Shown here: in pieces, positions 25,693 through 37,779 of the stretch
How positions within the stretch are numbered: the first letter of the stretch is position 1
How the letters are laid out: each line of letters begins with the position of its first letter
DNA from: Formicarius rufipectus
Taxonomy: Eukaryota; Chordata; Aves; Passeriformes; Formicariidae
Assembly (NCBI GenBank): GCA_013399695.1
Contig: VXAU01004949.1
Span: 132,415 to 196,414 of the forward strand
Length of the DNA: 64,000 bases
Reading direction: 5' to 3'
Position numbers and translations under genes: made by a program
The notes under the pieces: model-generated
The model's database searches: none
What the model saw: only the letters and a program-made list of their open reading frames with translations
What the model was told of the DNA's origin: nothing

Positions 25693-28177
25693 AACAAGCT
25701 GTTTGGTCACTCTAATCCATGTCTTCAATTTAAAGAAAAATAAATTTGCCGTCTCACGGTTAACGTTGTTTCCAGAACCTGGTGAGCTTTTGTATGCATG
25801 TAGCACATATTAAAGAGGAAACCAGCACATGATATATCTCTGTGTCAAAGTTCCTTACTACCAATTTTTGGGTTTCACATCAGTCCATTTCAAGTTTCCT
25901 GTGTTGAATTACTGAGTTCACCTTGTGTCATTGTTATGATCTGCCCTAGAAGTGGAGAATAACTCAGGTTCTTGTTAATAAATCCCTTGGGGTGGATTAG
26001 AATGAAACCACGCTGAAAAATCAATGTTTGTAAACATATAGGATTATTACACATGTAGAATTTAGTTTAGAACAATTTTGTTCCAAAGGTAAACAGATAT
26101 GTTGCTGTTTTGGTTGTTATCACCTGTAGCAATACAGCAATATTAAAGCATAACATTTAAGTAATGTATAAGGAAGAAAAAGAGAAAGAAAGGATAAGGA
26201 TCCTAAGATATATAGAGACCACCCCCTGAATCTAGTGATGAAACTTGGTAATTGCACTTTCCATGTCTGTTCGTTGAAGTGATGGTCTTGATCTATTTGG
26301 GCTGGGCGAAGACCCCCACAAAACTGCTGAATTCATTAAGAGTTATACACTTCAAGCTCAGGTGGGAATGCCTTGTACCATCACTTGGGGCAGGGCATTT
26401 TACAGTAGATAGTGTCACAGGACATGTCCCAGACTTGTCGTGAGTCTCTGACACCTCCTGGGACTCAGCATCAATCATGGTCCGTCATAGTTCAACATTG
26501 GAGATGAATACCCCAGGCCAGATGCAAAATGTCTTTGAGGTTTTACAGTAGAGTCATCATGTAAAGGAGGATATTGGCATTGTAAGAAGGATTATTCCAC
26601 CTCTTAGGATTTGCCTCTTACCACCCTCTTCCCTCTTACAGAAATCCAGTTTGAAGTTCAGGTATGCCCACCCTTCTGCACCTGAGATAGTTGAACAATG
26701 ACACCCACTTACATGATCTGAAGGTCCTGTCACAGTAGGCATATTCAGTAAGGCATAGGCTTTGCTGAATGAGCAGCTGTTTCTTTTCAGTCTGCTATAT
26801 TGGACAAAAGTCTTTTGGATATCTTAGAGTGTTTAAGCCATTAACTATTTCAGTCTCTGACAGTCATACATTTAACAGCATTCTACAGACAAGTTCCTGA
26901 GAGGAAACCAGAGGGAGAAAACTAAAACAAAACCCATACTGGTCAGAGAGCATGAGGACATACTCACAGAAGCTGTGAGTTTTGTGGTAGAAGCTTGCCC
27001 TCATCCTGTTTCCCTGCCAGCCAGCACCACTTAGCAGAGAGCTAAAGTATGAAGCCTGAGAGGCTTCATCCCCTCTCACAGGCCAAGGAAGATCCTGTAG
27101 AAAAAATAGGTTTCTCTGTTCAAGGGATTCTAGCTTCTGACCTCTGGGGAAGCTGAAATAAATTTGCATGGGAAATAGTGTCCAGTGGGACACTATTTAT
27201 AAAGTGTCTACCTTAATGAACACCCCTAGGAATCCCCTTCTCCATTAATGCACAGTTAATATATTAGTCTATTCAGTACAAATTGAGCAGGCAGAACAGT
27301 CTGTGACTGTAGCTTTGTAGTATACAATACTAGAATATCTTGAAGAATCAGCACAGGGATATGGTTACTTTGTGGATAAAGACATATGACAAGTTGTGGG
27401 GTAAAAAGAGACTTCATGGACAGAATATCAGAAAAACCGCCATTAGGTGCCAGTGTAGGAGGGAGGGAGGCATCTAACTAAAGAGAAAGACAGGTAATTA
27501 CCAGCTGTTTAGCTTTCGGTAGAAGAGCAGTTTGAGGAGCAAGAGATGGTACACAAACAATTACAGCAGGTCAGTAGATATGTTGAAAGTTCAGCTTCTA
27601 ATTTACCCTGTAATGCCTCACTCATATGCCTACACATAGTGTATTTTCCAAATTTCCTTTTGGTTGCTTTAGCTCATATGTTTCAATTTCTCTTAGTGTT
27701 GAAGCCTGTTTTCCAGGTTAAAGGTTCAGTTGCTGTAGACCATCACTATTGTAGCCCTCAGCAGTGTCATCATGGAATCAGCTCCAGCAAGACAAGCAAA
27801 TGTCATTTTGACAGCCTGGGGGAAATGGTCTGTGAACATGCTTAGTAATTTCTAATTTTCTCATCTTCCCCGTTTTATAAAATACTTCCTTTTGCCTTTT
27901 TTTACAACTTTCACCCAATGATTTCTTTCTTATTTGCTTTAGGAAGAAATGAATAATTCTCACAGTTTATATCTTGATGAAAAACTGTGGAACAACCATC
28001 TCCTGAACTTACTCTTGCAAACCAAACAGGACTGCTTCTCAGCATGCTCTCATAAGTTTGAGACTACCATGCTATGATCAGATAGCATCTAACTGCTTAA
28101 ATGGCACCCAAGATCTAGTTGCTGTTAGAAATACAACTCTGTAAATCATATTAACATGAAATCAGAAACCCATATCT
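25693..28177. other. Noncoding stretch
   Basis: Several 60-110 codon frames on both strands, none with a recognisable domain. No repeat family is identified. Confidence 0.5.
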
Positions 28178-28207
28178 CTTTAATTAGTTTTCCTTTAATT
28201 AGTTTTC
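28178..28207. repeat. Exact 15-bp tandem duplication
   Basis: The unit ctttaattagttttc occurs twice head to tail with no mismatch. Each copy carries a TAATTAG homeodomain-type core, so two identical potential sites lie 15 bp apart. Confidence 0.9.
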
Positions 28208-29367
28208 GGGCAGTGTCACCTGAAACATGGACCATACCATATATGATTTATTTCCAGAACTAACTACCAGCAGTAGCTGAAGATTTGTTTAGCTACCAAA
28301 CAATATTTTGTTTTTTAAAGAAGAATCAATAAGCGAAAAGTAAAGGAAAAGGGAAATCATATGTGATCTGCCCACTCCCCCTGGATCCTATTGTATCTAA
28401 TCAATTGCTCTGGGTGGAAATTACTGAGTTATGGGTATTTGGTATGAGATGACTAATGTCCTTTATGTAGACTCAATTTCTGACTCTGGGGACAGAGATC
28501 TGTTGAAGTAAGATCTGACATTTTGCCCTAAAAGTGTAAAGGAGTTTTTGAGATTACAAATGTTTTTACTTGAAATGTTCTCAGCTTTCTTAGAACAGAT
28601 GGGTCTCACTTAGAACAGAGCCAAAGCAGACCTTTTTTTTTTTTTAATACAGAGCCAGGTAACTTCTCATTTTCCCTGCACTCACCAAGTTCTCTCTCAG
28701 CCAGTCTGGTTTCTGCAGTTGCTTGGTGTGAATGTAGAAGCTGGAGTGACCATAAGTAACTGAGTGAGCCTTACTCATTTTCTAATTTACAGACAATATT
28801 CCTTCGAACACATGAACTTCAGCAGGAGTCAAAGGGACACTCAAGAAATGTTTGCCGTGTCAGAGCCTACATTGCTGAATTCACAATTTCCTGCTCAGTC
28901 TCACTCCTTACCAGCTGTGATTTTGGGAGCCAAGAGAAGAGCATGACCCCAGGAACACAGGAGAGCAAAACTTCTGTCTGCCCATTGCTTTTTTCACTAC
29001 AACAGGAGTGAAAGATAAGAGATGAAAGAAATTTTGCTTCACTAACTATGTAGCTCTAATAAAAACTATCTAGAGCACTGAAAGCAACTATACAGGGCTC
29101 AGTGAAACTTAAAAGGTTTTCTTATACAGCCTGACTGCTTTTTCACTCTGACATCAAATTTTAAGTATCTCGTGAGCATACCAAATAGGTTTGAAATTAC
29201 ATGCACACAATCTTACCTCTACAAGATTTTTGCCTTCTGTTGCAAATGGAAACATGACAGTAATATCCTTGTGATGCTGTCTCTGTGTTTCCAATTTTAG
29301 TTACAGCCACCATTAAGAAAAATATAAATAAGATCTCTCTCCCACTTCCTATCCCTAAAGAACTTGC
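28208..29367. other. Noncoding stretch
   Basis: T run at 28632-28645. Nothing else can be supported. Confidence 0.5.
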
Positions 29368-29895
29368 TTGAAACTTTGTGAAAATCATTATGCTTTTACA
29401 TTTGTTCTAGTAATTCACTCCCAGGGAACAGAATACTTTAGCCTAGGCCAGACTCTATTTTTGCTGGAGTTTATGCTCTGTCTGCCAGGACTGTCAGCAA
29501 CTGGGTCTACATACTGTTTGTTGGCTGTTTGCACAAGCCAGAGTACTCCCTTCTTATCTTTTGAAGGCTTTTTAGGCAGCCTGAACTGTAGATTTGTAAC
29601 ATCTGGACTTTATGATAAATTATTTAAGCAAATATTTTTCAATACTCTACTGAAGGGCTTTAAATTCCTCAGGGGCGTTCATCCCATCAGTAGTTGCACA
29701 TCCCATTTCTACAACCTGACTCCAGTTCCCGTTTCTGCCTTCTGGCTACAGCTCCCTATGGCAACTGGAAGTTACTGGCCCCTTGAACCCATCCAAGAAG
29801 CTGGCACCATTAAGTCAACTCTCAACATTTCAGATCGTGCAAACTGGACTAGCACAAACCTACTATTTGTGCTAAGTGTCATGCACTTAGCGTGA
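29368..29895 (+). other. Uncharacterised 175-codon ORF
   Basis: An open frame of 175 codons with an ATG start. The predicted product is hydrophobic and aromatic-rich (Phe, Leu), with scattered Cys and two possible N-glycosylation sequons near the C-terminus (NISD, NWTS). I recognise no domain. There is no TATA box, Kozak context or neighbouring exon to support expression. The length is above the local norm, but the frame is most likely chance in a pyrimidine-rich region. Confidence 0.1.
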
Positions 29896-30860
29896 CTGGG
29901 ACAGAGCTGATGCCTGCAGCCAGGCCAGCTGCTCATAGAAGGTGAAGAGAAGAGGGGACACAAGATCTGCTGCCTCCCGAGCACAGACTCCAGCTCCTCC
30001 TGCACTGCTCAAGGATGAACGCCTGTATTAGAATCTTAGGCCTGTTCAAACACTCAACATATGGGGGCTTGCATAGGGAAAGGTTTAAATAACAAGCAAA
30101 TTATGCATTCTCCATTTTAATTCTTAATATTCTTTCATATGGAAACTAAGAAGGACAGCAGCTGGTAGTCAAATAGCAGCAAAGCTTGTCCTTTTATGAA
30201 TGCCAATGTCCCTCTGTGCAATACTCTCAGATTTCCTAATCTACATCCTCTCTGTAACTTTTCAATGCCCAGCCTCACTACAACCATTTTTCATACCCTA
30301 CAGAGCAATTATAACCTTTAATAATTACAGCTACTTGAGCAATTTTTCCCTAAGGCAAACAGAAAGCAAGGATGGCAGCTCACCAGTAATCTGTGTGAAA
30401 GAATTCTGTATACTGTGCAAAAGACATTAGACAGTTCAGAGCTGAGAGAGAAATTTCTTTTAAGTTAAAGAACTCTTTCATCTGTACAAAATGCACATAA
30501 TGCAAGATGATTTATAAACGTGGTAAATCCAAATATTTGCAAATACAGGCACATGAATATTCATATACTTATAAATATTCCTAGTGCACCTCCCATCAAT
30601 GCAGTCCTGGGTAAATATGTTGCAAAAAAACTATGAGGTTGACTGTGGCATCTCAACTCTTTTCATAATTGAGTGCACACAGTTTTGGCAATGTTCTCCC
30701 CAAACAGCTTCCACATAGTAACTCTGTGTACACAGGTGATATTATTTAACATATACTAATTGAATATTGATCATGTTCATATACAACATGTAGATCTTGC
30801 TAACCTGTGTACAGAGTCAGTGTGGACAAGAAGTGCAAGCCAAAAACAGTCCATGAACAT
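29896..30860. other. Noncoding stretch
   Basis: No exon or repeat recognised. The motif atagaaggtgaagaga near 29936 recurs at 31868, but the similarity does not extend. Confidence 0.5.
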
Positions 30861-30886
30861 TGAGTTTGAGGGATGAGTTTGAGGGA
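30861..30886. repeat. Exact 13-bp tandem duplication
   Basis: tgagtttgaggga is repeated head to tail with no mismatch. Further degenerate 'ggagggatgttagaggatg' copies follow up to about 30922. Confidence 0.85.
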
Positions 30887-31151
30887 TGCTAGAGGACTGT
30901 TTGGAGGGATGTTAGAGGATGCTCTACAGTGTCTGAGTCACACTCATTTTCTCTACAGATGTCTTTCCCGGTTGTTTTCGGAGTTACTCCTCTGTTTCAG
31001 TCCCTAAAATACTGCAGAAAGCCTATAGAAAGACAAAATAAAAAAATATCTTCACAATACAGATTAGAATGAAGTTGTGCAAGCAGGACAAGTTTTATGT
31101 CCTGCAAATGTTGCATAGACATGGAACACAACAATCATTTGAGGAGGAAAA
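30887..31151. other. Noncoding stretch
   Basis: No feature recognised. Confidence 0.45.
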
Positions 31152-31214
31152 GGAGTAGCAGTAAGAGTAACAGTAGAAGTAGCAGTATGAGTACTACTAC
31201 TACTACCACTACTT
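31152..31214. repeat. Imperfect (AGT)n meeting (ACT)n
   Basis: Degenerate AGT/AGC/AGA trinucleotides run into ACT/ACC trinucleotides at a GAGTACTACT junction (about 31190). The two halves are therefore complementary and can form a hairpin, an unusual arrangement for a microsatellite. Confidence 0.9.
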
Positions 31215-31844
31215 TAATATATATAGGTAATATAATAATATAAAGGTACCTTGTTCCATTAGGGCTGCAGAGTAAACTGAGTTTCTACTCATTTATTCCC
31301 AGAGGATCTGGGCCACTTATGCTGTATTTTTACTATGTTTAGCATAATATTGCTCTAAAATGTGCAGTTAATTACACAACTTCCTGTTTTAAGTTCCATG
31401 GTAACTCTTCTCCTGCCAGAAGTGGATTGCTTTTAATAGGATTGTGGCCCTTTTTGGCAATATGCATACACCATTCCCATCCTTATTATTCATGTTCTGT
31501 ATCAAGAGACTGCAAGCTCATGAAGTGAAATTCAGCCTCTGATAAAGCTCATAGGCCTTCCAGGCATTCAGGAAGGCTACGTTCCCACCCAGGTTGTTGC
31601 ATTCCCACCACACCCTTCGGCTTGTCAAGCTAGTGAAACCTCTCCACTAACAGCACTGTAAAGGCAAAGCCTCATTTGTCTATAACCCTAAAACAGTCAC
31701 ATCATTTTTCCTCAAAGCAAGTAGACCTGACTGTGCCCTTTGAATCTCACAGTCCCTCTTGCACTTTTAACCTCTGGCTGTAGTCATGTAGCATCCATCA
31801 GGAGATGATTTCTTCAGGACAGACCTGGAGTAACTAACATGCCC
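31215..31844. other. Noncoding stretch
   Basis: No exon or repeat recognised. Confidence 0.45.
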
Positions 31845-32111
31845 CTACCCACCACTGCCTGAACACATAGAAGGTGAAGAGAACACCTCCTGAGTAATAT
31901 GTAAAGGATGCAGATCTGACAGCACAGACTTCACTGTCGCCAGGGTTTTTTTGTTCCTGTCCACTCTTTTGTTGGATAGCTCCCTTTTGACATGACGGTA
32001 ACACCTGTGGGTGTAATCTGCCAGCCTTGCATATTCAAAAGATGCCTTCAATAAATTTTCTACAGCATTCGTATTCTTTGTTTTCCTTATTTCTTTTGCT
32101 GGGAATTTCAA
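31845..32111 (-). other. Uncharacterised 88-codon minus ORF, exon-like
   Basis: The frame reads as a basic, helical protein segment (the central part includes YARLADYTHRCYRHVKREL, rich in Lys/Arg with regular Leu/Val spacing). On the minus strand the 3' end lies at a GGTGG|GTAGGG sequence that could serve as a splice donor, and an AG acceptor (attcccag) lies near its start. These are weak signals that occur by chance. I recognise no family. It could be a lone exon, a relic, or coincidence. Confidence 0.2.
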
Positions 32112-32900
32112 ATGTTTTTGTAGTAAGCCCAGTAAGTACCATGCATAAGACTAAATGCAGGTCAATTTCTTCATGAAATGTAACAAATACAAATATAGAA
32201 AAACAAGCACATATATGCATATAAATACAGATACATTTTAATATAGCACAAGATAGTATATTCTATGTATCATAGAAACATAATACAATAAGATATGTGT
32301 AGATGATTCATCTACACAAATGTATTGTGTGCTAAGAAATTTTTATGTTCATATTCTGGACTTTCTTCTGGAAGGTATTGTTTGAAGAATTCACTACCAG
32401 GTTAACACATTTGCTGTAAAACTTTATTACAAGCTGATTTTTGTAGCTTTGTGATGCTAAACATGCAATTAGTGATAACTTTCCTGTGAAGGTTTTTTTG
32501 TTTACAGAAAACAAAAGGGAAAAGGAAGATGAATTTGTATGTATTTTCAATTAAAACATTTTATGCTTTATATTTGAAATATTATACCTGAGGTATGTTT
32601 TTTTCCAGGGCATATGCAGGTCCTCCTTTGAAACTGATATTGCTAGTCAAACAGCAAGGTATCTTCTGCATGCCCCATGATAACTGAGCTAGTGAGACAC
32701 AGTAGTCAGGGGAATATGCTGTGAAACCTTAAGATATGAAATAAAAGTAAGGTTAGGAAGGAAATACTCAGCAGTCAATATAGCAATTTAGAAAGAAAAA
32801 GTCTGAGAAATGTCTCAAAAGTGTCGGGACACCAAAAAATATGACAACCTCATCATAAGAAGCAGATGTTTCAGAGATTACTCCACAAAATGTGGCCTTA
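32112..32900. other. Noncoding stretch
   Basis: AT-rich. Small minus frames (32332-32550, 32768-32953) lack motifs. Confidence 0.5.
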
Positions 32901-32929
32901 AGGCATTCATTTGCCAAGTTTTGAGCCAA

Positions 32930-33082
32930 CACATTAGTGGAAGCACTTTTCATGGACTGCCATAGCTCTTGTTTGCAAGCCCTGAGCTAAAAATACTCAG
33001 AGTTTAAGACAAAACCTCACTATGGACCTTGAGGGCTGCTCACCACCCACACTGCAGTGTGGGAACTGCTGCTCTAAGGTAA
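32930..33082 (+). mobile_element. Possible hAT (Charlie-like) DNA transposon end
   Basis: The end 'gtgtgggaactgctgctcta' resembles the right terminal inverted repeat of mammal/amniote Charlie-type hAT elements (family form: gggaaccactgctcta). No matching left end is visible. Weak and family-level only. Confidence 0.2.
33046..33063. repeat. Perfect 18-bp palindrome
   Basis: CCCACACTGCAGTGTGGG is its own reverse complement over all 18 bases, centred on a PstI-type CTGCAG. It could be a dimeric protein-binding site or part of a terminal inverted repeat. Confidence 0.95.
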
Positions 33083-34680
33083 TCAAATACCCAGCTGCCA
33101 CATCATTTGATTCACCTGCTACCTGAACAGTTGAAAAGGAAAATTAAGCCTCATGACTCCTGTTCTCCCTGGAGATCCATACTTACCTTTTCTACTCTGG
33201 GCCTTGGGGAATTATATGGGAGTACTAGAGAAAACCGTAACAAACCCACAGTACTTATCTCTCCTACTTCAAGCACAATAGTATTAGGAGGGGCATTTGA
33301 GTGGAGAAAAGCCACCATTCTGCTATGCATTTGTGTGGGAAAAGAGGTGGCAAGGGCTGGTCATTACTAGACAAAGTTTGACATGTTTACACTGAAGCCT
33401 TCAACATACTGCTCATTCCAGTATAAGCAGATCAAAGAAAAGGGCATTATTATATATTTGTGTAGCCCCAACATGTGCTAGGCACTTAATTTGCCATCTG
33501 AGGCTGTTTCTTTTGCTATGATATTTCAGGCAGGATTTCCCATTCATCATATTGACCCCACTCTGGAGCTGGAGCATAAGGTCAGCTATCATTGGCTCTG
33601 TCATGCTCAAAGGCTGCAGTGCTCTGGTAATTAAGACTGTTAAATGGGAGGGCCTCTTTTCCTGCTATTTGATGTAGAGTAGGTGCAGATGAAAGATTTA
33701 TAGTTTTAATTCAAATACAGGACTTGTCTTTGACAACTTAATTGTGTTTGCAGAGAAGCTCTGGACCCTTTCTCTTGCCAAGTCATTACAGCAAGGCCTC
33801 ACATCTTGGATCTACCAGGAAGTTGTTTGGATTAAAGAAATAACCAAAGGGACTCTGCATTAGTGCTGATAGAAGCAATAAACATTTGCTTGTCCTTCTA
33901 CTTGTAGTAAATATGTTGCTTAAGATAGTACACTGTCATAATTTGAGACCAAAGTATGTATATGTTTCCTAACTTTTTTCTGTGTCTATATTCATCTCTC
34001 TAAGCAGAATTTTCCTTTTTTATAGCACCCTTATAAAATCAATTACTGAGGCTGGTAAAATATAAGTCTAGACTGAACAAGATTCTAAAACCAGATATTT
34101 ATTCCTTTCTGACTATAACAAAATACGGTTTAATTCTATAAGCAAAATTGCACTTACATTTGTTTTGTTGTACAAAGTCATTGCAACACTTCACATTTAT
34201 CAAAAAGGTTTTCCTTGTACCTATCCAGTAAGCAGTAAACATCAGAACCACAAAGAAAATTTCCTTAAAGTCAGGAATCACTCAAGGCACCAAGCCAGTA
34301 CACACAGTTTTCTCATGGATAGGTATCTAGTATTTGAGCTCACACTGATCATCAGCATTGGCTTTTGCCAACAATTGCTGACAGAGGCAGGCTGTTGCAC
34401 TCTGCACAGATAGAGCAGCAGATTATGGAGTAAATCCCAATATGTGAGGTGAGAAATTTCTGGCACAGAAGTAGCTGGCTCCTATGCTGGGTTTTGGGAG
34501 AAGTAGTGACTCGAGACAACTTTATGGTCATTGTTTGATTCACTTGTTTTTGGCATGGAATCTGAAGAAGCATGGCAAGTTTGGGATTCTGGACTTCACT
34601 CCAGTTCTGTTTGGTATAGCCTTTCAGCCCTTCATGCAAAGCGGCCCTTTCAAAGCAAGGAAACTCGCTTCTCAATTCTT
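33083..34680. other. Noncoding stretch
   Basis: The 33.62-33.85 kb part has enhancer-like texture (ggtaattaagactgttaaat, gacaacttaattgtgttt), but this is not strong enough to call. The frames at 34.28-34.88 kb on both strands, including one of 130 codons, run into T/G-rich DNA and are spurious. Confidence 0.45.
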
Positions 34681-34752
34681 TTGTTTTTGTTGTTGTGGTT
34701 TTTTGTTTGTTTTTGTTTGGTTGTTGTTGTTTTGGTTGTTTTGTTTTTTTAA
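34681..34752. repeat. G/T-rich low-complexity tract
   Basis: Degenerate GTT/GTTT/GGTTTT units. Read in frame they give a run of Leu, Val, Phe and Cys, which explains the overlapping 'hydrophobic' ORFs. Confidence 0.85.
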
Positions 34753-35099
34753 AGCTTCCTACATTTTTTTTTACATTGGGAAATGTAAGGGAACAGGGTT
34801 AGGCTGCTCTGTTTATGTGGCTGTCATTACAGATCATCTCAGTGTTTTACAACCATTGATGCAATTATTCTGGTAAAAGGAGTTGAAGCACAGAGACTTG
34901 AAGACTGACATTTAAAAAGGCACTTCAGACTCTAAAGAGGATGATAGTTTCCTGGGGAGATTATCCAGAAGTCCTTAACCAGACATTTTTCTCAGTATCA
35001 ATGGGTATCTTCAAGTTCACAAAAGCTTTCAGACTGTTGCTATCTGTGGGAATCAATTCAGAATTTCACTGATAATGTTTTGACCACTGATGTGTTTAA
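34753..35099. other. Noncoding stretch
   Basis: Nothing recognised. Confidence 0.45.
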
Positions 35100-35165
35100 T
35101 GTTGTATAAAATGTCTTTTTCCTTCCCCTTGTGTCTTCTTCCCAGAACCACCCACTGTGAGCTGA

Positions 35166-35297
35166 GGGGCGGGGTACACCTTGTTACCTGAAACCCACTC
35201 CCAGCTGAATGTAAATTCCCTCATCCCTATTGGCCCAAAGCCAGACACTCCCCTTGTCCCTCATTGGAGGTTTTGAACTCCCTCCAAGGTCTATAAA
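35166..35297 (+). promoter_or_regulatory. Pol II promoter elements of the LTR
   Basis: GGGGCGGGG, two ATTGG boxes and TATAAA in the expected order. The second ATTGG is 25 bases upstream of TATAAA. Spacing and order support a functional ancestral promoter, with transcription starting around 35320. Confidence 0.65.
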
Positions 35298-35312
35298 ACT
35301 CCCTGTTCTTCA

Positions 35313-35318
35313 AATAAA
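35313..35318 (+). terminator. AATAAA polyadenylation signal in LTR
   Basis: AATAAA followed by the T/G-rich downstream stretch 'ctctgtttgtccctctc', as expected for the R/U5 border of a retroviral LTR. Confidence 0.6.
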
Positions 35319-35410
35319 CTCCCTCTGTTTGTCCCTCTCTCTATGCTGGGTGGTCTCTGTGTCCTTTCTCTAGGGCTTGGGAGCCATGTGGCGGGGGAGA
35401 GCAGGGAGCA

Positions 35411-37779
35411 CACTTTTCTCCTAGGTTAATGGACTAAAACCTAAGCCAGGAGGCTAAACCATACCGCTGTAGACCCCAATCCTACAAACACAGCATCCAA
35501 GAAGTCTTTAAAGAATCCCTGCCTGGGAACAGCTATCCACAATCTTGTGGGAAGCAGAACAAGGAATTTAACCAGTCTCAAGAACTCCCAATATCCAGCA
35601 TTTTCTTCACACACACAGACTGCCAGTGAGGTATGACTCAGGGCACAGGGTGCACTCCCTTGCTGGTCCTCTCTGAGTTGAAAAGTAGAGGCAACGAAGG
35701 GATGCACATGCTATTGAGAGGAAGCGTGAGTGTTATCAGTGGGACCCCCTCTGCAGGGGAACCCAGGGAGGAGAGGATGTCACCACCCCAGGACCTCCAA
35801 CTCTTACTGCTTCTGGACAATGGTGCTTCCCCTCCAATCCCACCAACTCAGGGGCTGTGGAGAAAAACAGCCCTCATTTAAAACAGAGTGAAGGAAGGAC
35901 AGGCACCAAATGCAGGTACCGGGGAAAGTTAAAAGAAATTGGATGTGCACTGGAGAGGTGTTTGTTGGGGTTTTCTTTAGCCTGATGATGCCAGTGAGCA
36001 TCAGGACTGTGTATGACAGGTCCCACCATGAGTTCTTGCCTAAAACTCCAGCCTGTGACCATCCCCCATGTCAGGAGGCCTTCTAAAGGGCTGCTTCACT
36101 CCTGCCCCAGAGCAGCCTGTATCCCAGGCAGACATGAGCCATGGGGTTTGTGTTTCAGTGTGGGGGTGGAAAAGGGAAATGGCCTTCACCATTGTGTCAT
36201 CTTGGGTATGAATGGAGGATTGTGACCTCTGAGGTAGAGGCAGACAAATGCAAGCAAAGGAAACAGAGGAGCACAAGAGTCCCTGACACACGCACCCAGT
36301 GGTGATCAACCAGCAGTGGGTACCTTTCTGAGGGTTAGGGGAGGCGCAAGTGGCAGAAGTGCAATTTGTTGGAGTGGGACTGTCCACCCCAGCAGATGAA
36401 AGCTGTGCCCACTTCCTTACCATTTCTGTGAATATGTCCCCCTCATAGCCTGTGCTACAGATAAAACTCATCACTTTCACCAGCTGGTGGTCCAAACCTC
36501 TTCACATGTCTTATAAACTAGGTTTGGGCTGTGTGTTGATGGGACAAGATAGGTCTCTCTATCAAGAAGTGCTTTTCCCTTGTGTTGAAGCATGTACCCA
36601 CCAGGCTACCATGTCACCTCTGCAGGATGCAACGTGAGAAGAAGTTTCATCCATCTTTTTCTAAAAAATGACACTTCTTTATTCACAGGCTTCCCAGAGC
36701 AGCATAATCTGGAGCCAGGTCTGCCCAGCAGTGTTTTTACATCAGATGAATACAGCAAATCTACTTTGGTGTGTTTTTTTAGCCTCATAAATTCTTTTTA
36801 ATTTATACACCCATGGATCTTACCTCCTGGGTCCAAAATCCAACTATCCTCTGCATTTACTTAGTGTTCCTAACAACCTTGCAGCACACACTAATTGTAC
36901 ACACATGGTTCTAGGATATGACTTTATAAAGCAGGGAGTTTACAGTCCTTGGTTTTAGTCTGTCTCACACTGCAATTTAACGGTAGAACAAGGCTGGTCA
37001 TGTCACCACATGCTGATGCTTTGGTAGCACTGAAGAAACAAGCAGGAGTCATCCAATGATATACCTGGCCCAAGCATTTGAAAAAGGCTCTATTTCCTTT
37101 AAAGTGACAATGTTGACAGAAAAAGAAGTACATTACCAGTGTAAAGGAGAGAAATGTCTGTAGGAGATGAAGGTTTTGATGGTTTTGAAAGTTTTCTGAT
37201 TAGGGTGATTTGTGCGTTGTGCAGTAGGGGAGGAAAACTGGAAAGGCAACTTTTCACCACCTCTGAAAAGCTGAACAATTTTTCTTTAAATACCTGAAAG
37301 TAGATTTAGGAGCTTAGCATTAGCCATTGAGCTTTGTAAATGCTGGCCAATAAAGACAGATTTTCCCAATTGCATCTTAAATCCACCACTTCTTGTTATA
37401 ACCTAATAAAATTAAAAGCAACATATTCCTTTAGCACATCCCTTAGTGTTTCCATAGTCAGTTGTCATCTATCTCTTATTCTCCACATAATTCATTTTAT
37501 GTGTAATCCTCTCCTGAGCTCTAGATGAGGTCTCAGACAATTCTAGCCTCATGGATGTGCAATTCAGGCAGGACCCCTCAGTTGCTGTTCCTCAGAAATG
37601 ATGCTGCACTGGGACAGGGATGAAATGTCACAGCAGATTCTTTCTAATTAGTTGTGAATGTTGAAGGGAGAAGTCCTTCCCCAGTGTTACCATTGCACTG
37701 CCGGACTCTGCTCTCTGGAAGGTGGTGAGAAAGTGTCAGTTGAAAAAATTATACTGAATCAGATGCAAATAATTCAGAG
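35411..37779. other. Moderately GC-rich stretch without recognised gene
   Basis: 35.45-36.5 kb is GC-richer than its surroundings and open on the minus strand for 151 codons (36040-36495), but no retroviral gag/pol motif, splice-bounded exon or known domain was recognised. It might be non-LTR-flanked retroviral leftover or unique DNA. Confidence 0.4.

Larger units (their letters stand above)
35100..35410 (+). mobile_element. Retroviral-type LTR, plus orientation, probably solo
   Basis: The segment has the ordered anatomy of an endogenous retrovirus LTR: a TG start (35100), U3 with a GC box (35166-35174), two inverted CCAAT boxes (ATTGG at 35229 and 35263), TATAAA (35292-35297), then AATAAA (35313-35318) only about 20 bases later, followed by a T/C-rich and then G-rich R/U5 and a CA end near 35408. 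The compact TATA/AATAAA arrangement resembles gammaretrovirus-like (ERV1) LTRs. No clear flanking duplication, primer-binding site or gag/pol frame is visible within the next few kb, so a solo LTR is favoured. The boundaries are approximate. Confidence 0.7.

Noticed and set aside
25481..25813. Three overlapping ORFs with Ile/Val/Tyr/Cys runs
   Set aside because: Generated by the (ATT)n/(GTT)n microsatellite.
34484..34876. 130-codon ORF with a hydrophobic stretch that looks transmembrane
   Set aside because: The hydrophobic stretch is the G/T-rich low-complexity tract; no domain before or after.
36040..36495. 151-codon minus ORF
   Set aside because: In a GC-richer patch with fewer stops; no domain, no splice or promoter signal, not recognisable as gag or pol.
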